A program made the translations under genes and the position numbers. From Prolixibacteraceae bacterium (lineage in GTDB: Bacteria > Bacteroidota > Bacteroidia > Bacteroidales > Prolixibacteraceae): a stretch of DNA of 21,632 nucleotides. The notes under the pieces were generated by a model. The model worked only from the letters and a program-made list of their open reading frames with translations, did not search any database and had not been told where the DNA came from. Location: positions 1 through 21,632 of the forward strand of contig JALOCD010000072.1 of NCBI GenBank assembly GCA_023228025.1, in the 5' to 3' direction. Each line of letters opens with the position of its first letter. Position 1 is the first letter of the stretch. Shown here piece after piece: positions 15,813-21,617 of the stretch.

Positions 15813-17241
15813 TCTGGAATATTCTTACTTATCCCTTCCCGGTAAGTTCTATCAACTTGTAAAACCTGCTCCATTCAGCAAACCTGAAATAGTGCTGCTT
15901 AATGAGGCATTGTTGGAAGAACTTAATATTCCATTTACAAATCAACAGGATCTTATTTCTTTTTTATTGGGAAATGAATCCGATTGCAAAACTTCTTCTT
16001 TTGCCCAGGCTTATGCAGGTCACCAATTCGGAAATTTTACAAATTTGGGTGATGGAAGAGCCATTGTGATGGGTGAATATATCACATCTTTAAACAAACG
16101 ATTTGACATTCAACTCAAGGGAAGCGGAAGAACTTTCTATTCAAGGGGTGGAGATGGGAAGGCTACTTTAAAAGCAATGCTAAGAGAGTATCTGATAAGT
16201 GAAGCAATGCAACACCTGAATATACCTACTTCCAGGAGTTTGCTGGTGGTAAAAACAGGAGAATTGGTTCAACGCGAAAAGGAACATGATGGAGCCGTTT
16301 TAGCAAGAGTCATGAAGAGTCATATCAGAATAGGAACTTTTGAATATGCAAGGCATTCAGGAACAACCGAAGATTTACGGGCAATCAACGATTATACCAT
16401 CAATCGCTTGTATCCTGAAATTAAACATGAGGGGAGTCCGGCACTAAGTTTACTAAAAAAAGTGATGACCGTTCAAATTGATTTGGTAGTGAATTGGATG
16501 CGTGTTGGTTTTATTCACGGCGTAATGAATACGGATAATGTATCCATCAGCGGCGAAACATTTGATTATGGCCCATGTGCTTTCATGAACGTCTATCACC
16601 CTGATACCGTTTATAGCTCAATAGACACAACCGGGCGATATGCCTTTGGAAACCAACCCAACATGATCAAATGGAATATTGCCAGATTGGCCGAAGCCTT
16701 GTTGCCTGTCATACATCCTGAACCTTCAACTGCATTACAATTAGCCCAAGCCTGCATAGATCAATTTGATAACATATGGGTTGAAAAATATTATGAAATG
16801 ATGCTTTTAAAATTAGGCATTGAAAAAAAAGCACCAGAGCTATACTTGTTAGTGGATGAACTGCTGGCTTTGATGCTTCATCTGAAACTGGATTATACCA
16901 ATACTTTTCTAGCTCTTACCCATGATAAAGTTACCGGAGAAGGCATCATGGCTGGTCCTGAATTTAAACCCTGGCTGGATAAATGGAAAAACACCATCAA
17001 CAACTCCAATGGATATGAACAAGCAAAAAATAGGATGAAAGAAAATAATCCGGCATTTATTCCACGGAATCATTTGGTGGAAGAAGCACTGGACTCAGCA
17101 GTAAATGGAAATCTTAACTTAATAAAACAATTGCTGATTGTGTTGAGCAAACCATATCATTACCAGGAAAATTTGAGCCATTTTACTATTCAGCCGCATC
17201 CGGTTTTTGAAAATGAATATGCAACCTATTGTGGCACTTAA
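15805..17241 (+). CDS. selO: SelO/YdiU protein adenylyltransferase (pseudokinase)
   Basis: A 478-residue protein, the same length as E. coli YdiU. SelO proteins have an inverted kinase-like ATP pocket and transfer AMP to Ser, Thr or Tyr of redox proteins. Conserved blocks seen: YAGHQFGNFTNLGDGRA (70-86), IQLKGSGRTFYSRGGDGKA (102-120, with Lys105 as likely ATP ligand), LREYLISEAM, MNTDN with Asp244 and FDYGPCAF with Asp254, spaced ten apart as are the active-site acids in known SelO. The last three residues are CGT, with Cys476 at the place of selenocysteine in animal SelO. An ATG at 15775 would lengthen the N-terminus by ten residues, but 15805 matches the family start and gives an 8-bp overlap with DUF2237. 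Codon use is more AT-rich than in the genes left of 14581. Confidence 0.95.
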   Translation: MLNLEYSYLSLPGKFYQLVKPAPFSKPEIVLLNEALLEELNIPFTNQQDLISFLLGNESDCKTSSFAQAYAGHQFGNFTNLGDGRAIVMGEYITSLNKRFDIQLKGSGRTFYSRGGDGKATLKAMLREYLISEAMQHLNIPTSRSLLVVKTGELVQREKEHDGAVLARVMKSHIRIGTFEYARHSGTTEDLRAINDYTINRLYPEIKHEGSPALSLLKKVMTVQIDLVVNWMRVGFIHGVMNTDNVSISGETFDYGPCAFMNVYHPDTVYSSIDTTGRYAFGNQPNMIKWNIARLAEALLPVIHPEPSTALQLAQACIDQFDNIWVEKYYEMMLLKLGIEKKAPELYLLVDELLALMLHLKLDYTNTFLALTHDKVTGEGIMAGPEFKPWLDKWKNTINNSNGYEQAKNRMKENNPAFIPRNHLVEEALDSAVNGNLNLIKQLLIVLSKPYHYQENLSHFTIQPHPVFENEYATYCGT

Positions 17242-17273
17242 TTCCCTCTGCAGGAGCGGGTGCGGGGGTTCCC

Positions 17274-17433
17274 TCGCTACCGCGCGATTGCATCGCGTGG
17301 TATTCCACTCTACTTGATAACAATAATACCTTCCTACATTACTTTCTCTATGTCATAAAAGGCAGTGCAGTTGTGAATATAAAAGTAAGCATTAACTTTC
17401 ATTCAACCACGCGATGCAATCGCGCGGGAGCGG
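17274..17433 (+). repeat. Inverted-repeat element family B (about 160 bp)
   Basis: A perfect 21-bp inverted repeat lies at 17280-17300 and 17407-17427, extending to 27 bp with one mismatch. Each arm also folds on itself (CGCGAT-TGC-ATCGCG). Between the arms lie 106 AT-rich bases without a gene. The layout copies that of repeat family A, but the sequence differs. The GC-rich arms stand out sharply from their surroundings. It sits directly after selO and before the osmC promoter. Confidence 0.85.
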
Positions 17434-17517
17434 GGTTGCATTTTTCCATCTTTCATTTCATAGGCGATCGCAGAATATTAAATTTGCAGTTTGTATCATT
17501 TGATAAACTAAAATATT

Positions 17518-17922
17518 ATGAATACAGTTGAAACAGTTTATTTAGGCGAATTGAGGACAAAAGCTATTCATGTAGGCTCAGGTACTGAATTAATAACTGA
17601 CGCACCCATTGATAATAAAGGTAAAGGTGAAAAGTTTTCGCCAACTGATTTGGTGGCAACTGCACTGGGGAGTTGTATGATGACAATAATTGCACAAAGT
17701 TCTGATGCTCACAACTTTGATGTAGTTGGTACGCAACTAAAAATTACAAAGATTATGTCCAGTAATCCACGTAAAATTAGTGAGATCATTGTGAAGTTTG
17801 ATTTTCCAAAAAACAATTATACGGATAAGCAGAAGCAATTCATTGAACATGCTGCAAAAACGTGCCCGGTTGCTTTAAGTTTAGACCCAAATCTAAAACA
17901 AACTTTGGTTTTTAATTACTAA
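17518..17922 (+). CDS. OsmC family protein (peroxiredoxin-like)
   Basis: A 134-residue protein of the OsmC/Ohr fold. The two redox cysteines are present: Cys53 in GSCMMT and Cys116 in TCPVALSL, both within their normal motifs (SPTDLVATALGSCMM; HAAKTCPVA). Such proteins reduce organic hydroperoxides using thiols, or serve in osmotic and oxidative stress. Length and order are normal. The start ATG 17518 is supported by conservation of the upstream region in the decayed duplicate at 15309 (shared CAGTTTGTATCATT before the start). It stands downstream of selO, separated by a 160-bp inverted-repeat element, so it is likely transcribed on its own. Confidence 0.94.
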   Translation: MNTVETVYLGELRTKAIHVGSGTELITDAPIDNKGKGEKFSPTDLVATALGSCMMTIIAQSSDAHNFDVVGTQLKITKIMSSNPRKISEIIVKFDFPKNNYTDKQKQFIEHAAKTCPVALSLDPNLKQTLVFNY

Positions 17923-18001
17923 TCTGTCGTAATTATATATTGGCAATCAATAAAATAAGATCAATAAAAATGCCGGCAAACGAGTAGACGGCCCCCCACT
18001 C

Positions 18002-18179
18002 ACTGGTGCGGATTTGCAATCCGCGCCCCGCAGATAATGGATTTGAAATCCATACACGCCAACCAAAAAACAATTTTTTTCAATCTATATCTGTGCCGGC
18101 GTACAAAAACGCTGTTAATATAAAAAAGCAGATTGCAAATCTGCAGTTTGCGGGGCGCGGATTGCAAATCCGCATCAGC
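18002..18179 (+). repeat. REPIN/MITE-like repeat family A, copy 3 (178 bp)
   Basis: It starts ACTGGTGCGGATTTG and ends with AAATCCGCATCAGC. All four hairpins are intact, with a TGC/GCA loop in each. The core has diverged from copies 1 and 2. Its right end lies 4 bp before the surviving frame of a gene whose beginning is missing. Confidence 0.9.
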
Positions 18180-18182
18180 TAG

Positions 18183-18641
18183 GTAGTATTTCAATATGGA
18201 ATTGAAGGAGACGATGCTGCAATTGGCGATGCTACAGTTTTTTTGCCCGATGGGACATCCCAAAAGCTTCAATATGAATTTGTTGAAAAAAGTGATCCAA
18301 GAGTTTCATCAAAGCTTGCAAATGAAGAATCAATTAAAAAGGTAGCGTTATGTATTGTCCCAAATGAAATTGAAGAATTAAGTTCTTTCATACTTAAACG
18401 ATCCGTAACAGAATTTGGTTCTGATCATTGGCAGCATTACTCATATAGAGCTTATATGCCTATTCATTGCTTAAATTTGACATTAGAATGTGAAGACAAT
18501 CTAACTGTAAAAGATATAATTCCTTATGGCTACTCTGGGATGTTCAAGACTGAGCTTTCAGCCGACAATAAAAGCCTAGAAGTCATGTGCTCTAACTGGA
18601 TCGAACCTGGATTTGGATTAAGTATAATTATTGCAACTTAA
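18183..18641 (+). pseudogene. 5'-truncated gene, function unknown
   Basis: The frame is open from 18183, just after the TAG at 18180-18182 that begins in the last base next to repeat copy 3, to TAA at 18639. That gives about 152 codons. Sequence such as FQYGIEGDDAAIGDATVFL continues smoothly into PDGTSQKLQYEFVEKSDPRV, so the reading frame was coding well before any usable start. The first candidates are only TTG at 18243, or ATG codons far downstream. The remainder is a mixed alpha/beta sequence with two cysteines and no motif I recognise. The best explanation is that the repeat inserted into, or deleted, the 5' part of the gene. It may still be translated from TTG 18243 as 132 residues, but with low probability. 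Confidence 0.65.
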
Positions 18642-18865
18642 CATACATTATAGTGTTCAATAATGTATATCTGCTACGCCAGCTGTGGGTAGCTAAATTG
18701 ATCGCAATCCTGACCTACCTCTGTAATCTACCTCCTGCTGGCGAATCAATATATTTCATTGAGCCAGATACTAAAAATTGAAGAAGCCCTGCACAAAATT
18801 GTCCGCGAGTTTGCTGAAATAAAGTTGGTTTAATTCGTACTGGCGCGAATTTGTAATTTATCCTT
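18642..18865. other. Spacer with a hairpin and a short gene-like remnant
   Basis: ATACATTAT (18643-18651) pairs with ATAATGTAT (18660-18668) just after the preceding stop. It has no U tract, so it is a weak terminator at best. At about 18709-18833 the plus strand reads a C-terminus-like peptide with SQILKIEEALHKIVREFAE before TAA, without a start; its family is not recognised. At about 18838-18860 lies a decayed end of repeat family A (CTGGCGCGAATTTGTAATTT). Confidence 0.45.
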
Positions 18866-19028
18866 GCTGGTGCGGATTTGCAATCCGCGCCCCGCAGATA
18901 ATGGATTTGAAATCCATACAACCCAAACAAAAACAATATTTATTGATCGACTCTTTGGGCTAGCGTACAAAAGCGCTGTTAATGAGAAAACGCAGATTGC
19001 AAATCTGCAGTTTGCGGGGCGCGGATTA
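18866..19028 (+). repeat. REPIN/MITE-like repeat family A, copy 4, right end cut off
   Basis: The left end (GCTGGTGCGGATTTG, two hairpins) and the core are present, and so is the third hairpin (GCAGATTGCAAATCTGC). The fourth is cut after GCGGATTA, and the expected AAATCCGCACCAGC is missing. The break coincides with the 3' end of the minus-strand gene at 19026. Confidence 0.88.
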
Positions 19029-19361
19029 GCAATTAGATGATTTATGATATTTCATTCCAAAAAAATTCAGTAGTAGATTACTTATTGATTCGAGTTTTTT
19101 CCTGGGAGGATTTATATTGTGAAGTATTTCAATTGATTCATATTCGTACCAAGAATATTCATCCAAATTGCGGTGAAACCTGAATTTCTTAATACCAACT
19201 TTATCAGGATAGAAATACTCTTGGTCAATCAGATTTTCAATAATTAAGCGCTCTATTTCTTCAATGGGTAGTAGTTCGGGATTTCCGAATCTTTTGCTTC
19301 CAAACTTTTTGTAGTTTCCTGAATCGCGGTAGAAATAATTAAAACGAATTACCTCGCACAT
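19026..19361 (-). CDS. Conserved-looking small protein, 111 residues, function unknown
   Basis: The N-terminal two thirds look like a real, compact protein: MCEVIRFNYFYRDSGNYKKF, NPELLPIEEIERLIIENLID, QEYFYPDKVGIKKFRFHRN, SWYEYESIEI. It is rich in aromatic residues, with no signal peptide or membrane segment. I recall similar short proteins in bacterial accessory regions, but cannot name a function. The tail is different: it ends GMKYHKSSNC, and the stop TAA (19028-19026) is formed by the truncated repeat copy 4, so the native end may be lost or altered. It lies 73 bp after the HNH endonuclease gene in the same direction and could share its transcript. Confidence 0.7.
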   Translation of the reverse strand: MCEVIRFNYFYRDSGNYKKFGSKRFGNPELLPIEEIERLIIENLIDQEYFYPDKVGIKKFRFHRNLDEYSWYEYESIEILHNINPPRKKLESISNLLLNFFGMKYHKSSNC

Positions 19362-19434
19362 GATTTTTTAAACCAAAGGACGCAATAATAGGAATGCTTG
19401 TCAACGGACTATAAGCCACATTTTCGTTTCTTTT

Positions 19435-20205
19435 TTAACCTTGGAATATGGAATCCATATGGAACTGTAAAAACTCTTTTTTTGGTAGATATTTTTGGGG
19501 AAGTTGTAATCTCAGTCCATTTAAATTTCCGAAAGTTGATTGATAGAATGCTTTCTTTTCCCTTGTCTTGAGTTCTGAGGAAAGAATAATTTGGTACTTT
19601 TCAGAAATTCCAATTAACCCCTTGTCGTAAGCCCGATCGTATAATGCCGAAAGGCAAATCCCATTTTCTGGATTGAGCCGTTCAGTTTCATTTTGTGACC
19701 ATGGGACTATGTGGCTGGCTACCAATAAATCAGGTAAATCAATTCCTGTAATGGCGCATTTCCTGTTGTAATTGGCAAGAACAATCTGCCTAAACACGTT
19801 TTGGTTTACCCGGGTTTTAACTTCTCTGATTTTGGTTTCACCTTTTAAATACTCTATTCCGGTTAAGATTTCTGCAAATTTTGTTTCAATAGTTTGTTTT
19901 TCCAGGTCAGCCAGTATTTTCTCGCTTTCGAAAAGGAGTTCGTCTTTATTGTTGATGAATTCAATCCAAATTGGCTCAACTTGTCTAATACCACCTGTCA
20001 ATCCTTTAATTCCTCTCTCTTTATGAAAAGGATCAACACTTGCGAAATTGCTCAACCGCATGGCAACGGAATTAGGAGTTCGGTCAATGATTTGAGCCAA
20101 ATGAATTATTTCTGGAGTTCCATGATGAAGCTTACCAAAAGGATGCTTCAAATAAAGATTTAATGCAAGAATTAGTTCCTCTCTTGTCCAAAGTCTTCGT
20201 TTCAT
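19435..20205 (-). CDS. HNH endonuclease, probable restriction enzyme
   Basis: A 256-residue protein. The N-terminal part, RRLWTREELILALNLYLKHP then AQIIDRTPNSVAMRLSNFASVDP, resembles a Myb/SANT-like DNA-binding helix set. A helical linker follows (about 85-130). The HNH_2-type nuclease domain holds Cys150 (RKCAITG), His165 (ASHIVPW), Asn181-Gly182 (NPENGICLSALYD) and Asp190/Asp194 (DRAYDKGLI). In this subfamily the final His is commonly Asp, so it should be active. Proteins of this layout are often restriction enzymes beside a cytosine methyltransferase and Vsr. Here the Vsr gene 34 bp upstream is truncated and no methyltransferase lies in the window. The gene is intact and AT-rich, as usual for defence islands. 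Confidence 0.88.
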   Translation of the reverse strand: MKRRLWTREELILALNLYLKHPFGKLHHGTPEIIHLAQIIDRTPNSVAMRLSNFASVDPFHKERGIKGLTGGIRQVEPIWIEFINNKDELLFESEKILADLEKQTIETKFAEILTGIEYLKGETKIREVKTRVNQNVFRQIVLANYNRKCAITGIDLPDLLVASHIVPWSQNETERLNPENGICLSALYDRAYDKGLIGISEKYQIILSSELKTREKKAFYQSTFGNLNGLRLQLPQKYLPKKEFLQFHMDSIFQG

Positions 20206-20239
20206 GATGCGCTTTTAGAATTCACTAAATATCATAATT

Positions 20240-20416
20240 TTATTTGTAACTGGTAAGTACAATATCCGGCTTTCCTGGTAAGTCTTTCACATGCAGCCTG
20301 TACCTGAATCCGTTTTTAAACAAAAACTTTCGCACAAGCAGCTCGGGTTTGGTATCAGTACTCCTGATCCTGCTCATGTTGTAGCTCCTTACTTCGGGTT
20401 CGTGTACGTCGGCCAT
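20240..20416 (-). pseudogene. vsr: Truncated very-short-patch repair endonuclease (Vsr)
   Basis: ATG 20416 begins MADVHEPEVRSYNMSRIRST, then DTKPELLVRKFLF, NGFRYRLH and DLPGKPDIVL, an almost perfect Vsr N-terminus. It stops after LTSYK at residue 58, where full proteins of about 140 residues continue with the FVHGCFWH motif. Asp51 (equivalent to the catalytic Asp51 of E. coli Vsr) is kept, but the two active-site histidines and the zinc site are gone. Vsr nicks DNA at T:G mismatches left by deamination of methylcytosine. This copy cannot work. The reading frame is open further upstream, but that part only reads through the AGAATT repeat. The HNH gene follows 34 bp downstream. Confidence 0.9.
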
Positions 20417-20464
20417 GGCAGGGATTTGTGTAGCACTAAGGTAGTGAAATGTTTGATGCATATT

Positions 20465-20508
20465 GTCTGAAGCAGAATTGACCAGAATTAAAGAATTAGC
20501 AGAATTAG
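20465..20508 (-). repeat. AGAATT-word repeat, copy 1
   Basis: It begins GTCTGAAGCAGAATTGACC, and the word AGAATT returns at spacings of 10, 8 and 9 bases. Near-identical copies are at 21266-21309 and 21457-21509. It sits just upstream of the vsr relic. Strand is arbitrary; it carries no gene. Confidence 0.85.
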
Positions 20509-20709
20509 GGGGGTGAGGGTGGATAGTGGTATTTGTGGTGGAAGACAAGTTTGTCCAGGAGGCTGAGGGTACCGAAATTGATTAGCAGATCTCTGGCAAA
20601 ATCGCACCAACGAGGGTACAACCCCAGCGAAGTTGGCGTTAAATCAGCGGATCTGTCACCGCATTACATTTTGTCAACAGATTGATTAAATTTGTGAAAA
20701 ACAGAGGTT
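20509..20709. other. Spacer before the antitoxin gene
   Basis: No gene is seen. It starts with a G-rich stretch and includes CACCAACGAGGGTACAACCC without clear symmetry. TTTGTGAAAAACAGAGGTT immediately precedes the antitoxin ATG and holds a purine-rich ribosome-binding stretch (AACAGAGG). Confidence 0.4.
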
Positions 20710-20934
20710 ATGACTGATTTAATTTTGAAATATAACTTATTGGATCCATTCGGAAAGAAAGAAGTGCTTGATTTTATGGACTTTTTGCTGACCAAAGAGA
20801 TTAAATCAAAGAGAGCGATTAAAACTTCCTACAAGAAGAGAATATTAAAGGTTTCGGTCTGGAATGATTCAGACATTGACCTTATGATTCAGAATCAGCA
20901 AAAACTCAACCAATGGAAAGCTCAGGAGTGGTAG
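20710..20934 (+). CDS. VapB-like antitoxin of a PIN-toxin pair
   Basis: A 74-residue protein of the short Bacteroidota antitoxin type that precedes PIN toxins: LILKYNLLDPFGKKEVLDFM, DFLLTKEIKSK, then a lysine-rich linker and a C-terminal toxin-contact part ending NQWKAQEW. The EVLDFMDFLL helix recalls DUF2281-like antitoxins. Length is typical and the frame is clean. The toxin ATG lies inside its 3' end (22-bp overlap), the usual layout of such pairs. The toxin itself is internally deleted, so this is now an orphan antitoxin that could still bind its own promoter or neutralise related toxins elsewhere in the genome. Confidence 0.75.
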   Translation: MTDLILKYNLLDPFGKKEVLDFMDFLLTKEIKSKRAIKTSYKKRILKVSVWNDSDIDLMIQNQQKLNQWKAQEW

Positions 20935-21047
20935 TTGATACATCCATCTTTATTGCAGCCACTTGCCTGGTCTATAATTTGTCAATCCTGACAACAAACA
21001 TCAGCCATTTTCAAAGGATCATGGGACTTCAAATTGAAAATGAATGA
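20913..21047 (+). pseudogene. PIN-domain (VapC-like) toxin with the middle deleted in frame
   Basis: ATG 20913 gives 44 residues: MESSGVVVDTSIFIAATCLV, then YNLSILTTNISHFQRIMG and a short tail. The first 13 residues are the start of a PIN domain (VVVDTSIF with its first catalytic Asp9). The next 23 are a PIN C-terminus (IAATCLVYNLSILTTN-SHF). A normal protein has about 125-135 residues, so roughly 80 are missing between DTSIF and IAA, including the central and third acidic residues. The frame survives the deletion. RNase activity is essentially impossible. The stop codon TGA (21045-21047) touches the second vsr remnant. Confidence 0.8.
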
Positions 21048-21267
21048 TCCGGCTTTCCTGGTAAGTCTTTCTCTCGTAACTATATTTATTATATCCTTGA
21101 ATATCAGAAAGTACTCAAGGAACTCGCAATTAAATATTCCAACCCTATTGTGAGTTAGGTTCATGCTCGTTTCACATGCAACCGGTAACGAAATCCGTTT
21201 TTAAACAGAAACTTTCGCACAAGCAGCTCGGGTTTGGTGTCAGTGCTCCTGATCCTGCTCATGTTGT
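21047..21267 (-). pseudogene. Second vsr fragment, split by about 100 bp of other DNA
   Basis: Positions 21170-21267 match 20285-20382 closely and encode MSRIRSTDTKPELLVRKFLF, then KNGFRYRLHVK. Positions 21047-21070 match 20264-20286 and continue the same gene (the PGKPD part). The 99 bases between (21071-21169) are absent from the first copy. A TTT repeated on both sides marks the junction. The first 13 codons are also missing, replaced by AGAATT repeat copy 2. The fragment is dead. It shows that a vsr piece was duplicated, or that two related genes once lay here. Confidence 0.85.
21071..21169 (+). other. Inserted fragment, possibly a piece of another PIN-family gene
   Basis: The DNA between the two vsr pieces reads in one plus frame (21075-21158) IYYILEYQKVLKELAIKYSN then PIVS and a stop. 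ILEYQKVL resembles the ILxEYxEVL helix of the COG1569 type of PIN proteins. The match is short, and there is neither a start nor active-site residues. This is a suggestion only. Confidence 0.3.
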
Positions 21268-21309
21268 CTGAAGCAGAATTGGCCAGAATTAAAGAATTAG
21301 CAGAATTAG
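21266..21309 (-). repeat. AGAATT-word repeat, copy 2
   Basis: It is identical to copy 1 (20465-20508) except GGCC for GACC. It is joined directly to the vsr fragment at CATGTT, whereas copy 1 lies about 80 bp from the same point of its vsr relic. Confidence 0.85.
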
Positions 21310-21456
21310 ATGGTTTAAGAAATGAGAGGCGTGTGGCGGTTGGTAAGTGCAAATTTGATGCCAGAGGGTCAATTCTTATCTTACTGCAAGGAGAAATAGC
21401 TTAAAAAAAATGCAGGATTCTTCGTTTTTCTTGATTTTTCGGGGTAACTTATAATA
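21310..21456. other. Spacer without a recognisable gene
   Basis: Only short frames are present, for example an unstarted plus-strand stretch with DARGSILILLQGEIA before TAA at about 21402. No family is recognised. TTAAAAAAAATGCAGG follows. No terminator or promoter is clear. Confidence 0.35.
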
Positions 21457-21509
21457 GTCTGAAGCAGAATTGACCAGAATTGAGCAGAATTTTCAGAATT
21501 TAAGAATTG
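21457..21509 (-). repeat. AGAATT-word repeat, copy 3 (longer variant)
   Basis: It starts with the same GTCTGAAGCAGAATTGACC as copies 1 and 2, then has AGAATT words 10, 10, 9 and 8 bases apart. It differs from the other copies after the second word. No vsr sequence adjoins it. Confidence 0.85.
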
Positions 21510-21562
21510 AATCCACTCCGAAAAGTGAAATTGTTTTTAATTAATTAATAATCAGTTATATA

Positions 21563-21594
21563 ATTGTTTTTTTCAATTGTTTTATGTATCTTGC
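21563..21594 (+). promoter_or_regulatory. Possible promoter of the gene at the right edge
   Basis: ATTG (21563-21566), 20 nt, then TATCTTGC (21587-21594). The spacing is right for a Bacteroidota promoter, but the -7 match is imperfect. It lies in a very AT-rich stretch 24 nt before an ATG at 21618. Confidence 0.35.
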
Positions 21595-21617
21595 TTTCAT
21601 AATTAAAAGAGCATCAA

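Noticed and set aside
17229..17531. Plus-strand frame of 100 codons between selO and osmC
   Set aside because: It reads through inverted-repeat family B and the osmC promoter and resembles no protein.
18196..18345. ATG-started frame of about 49 codons beginning MELKETMLQLAM
   Set aside because: It is the out-of-frame shadow of the truncated gene at 18183-18641, and its sequence has no protein-like organisation.
20417..20548. N-terminal extension of vsr (MSSTTNTTIHPHPP and on)
   Set aside because: The extension encodes the AGAATT repeat and intergenic DNA. Known Vsr proteins start at MADVH, matching ATG 20416.
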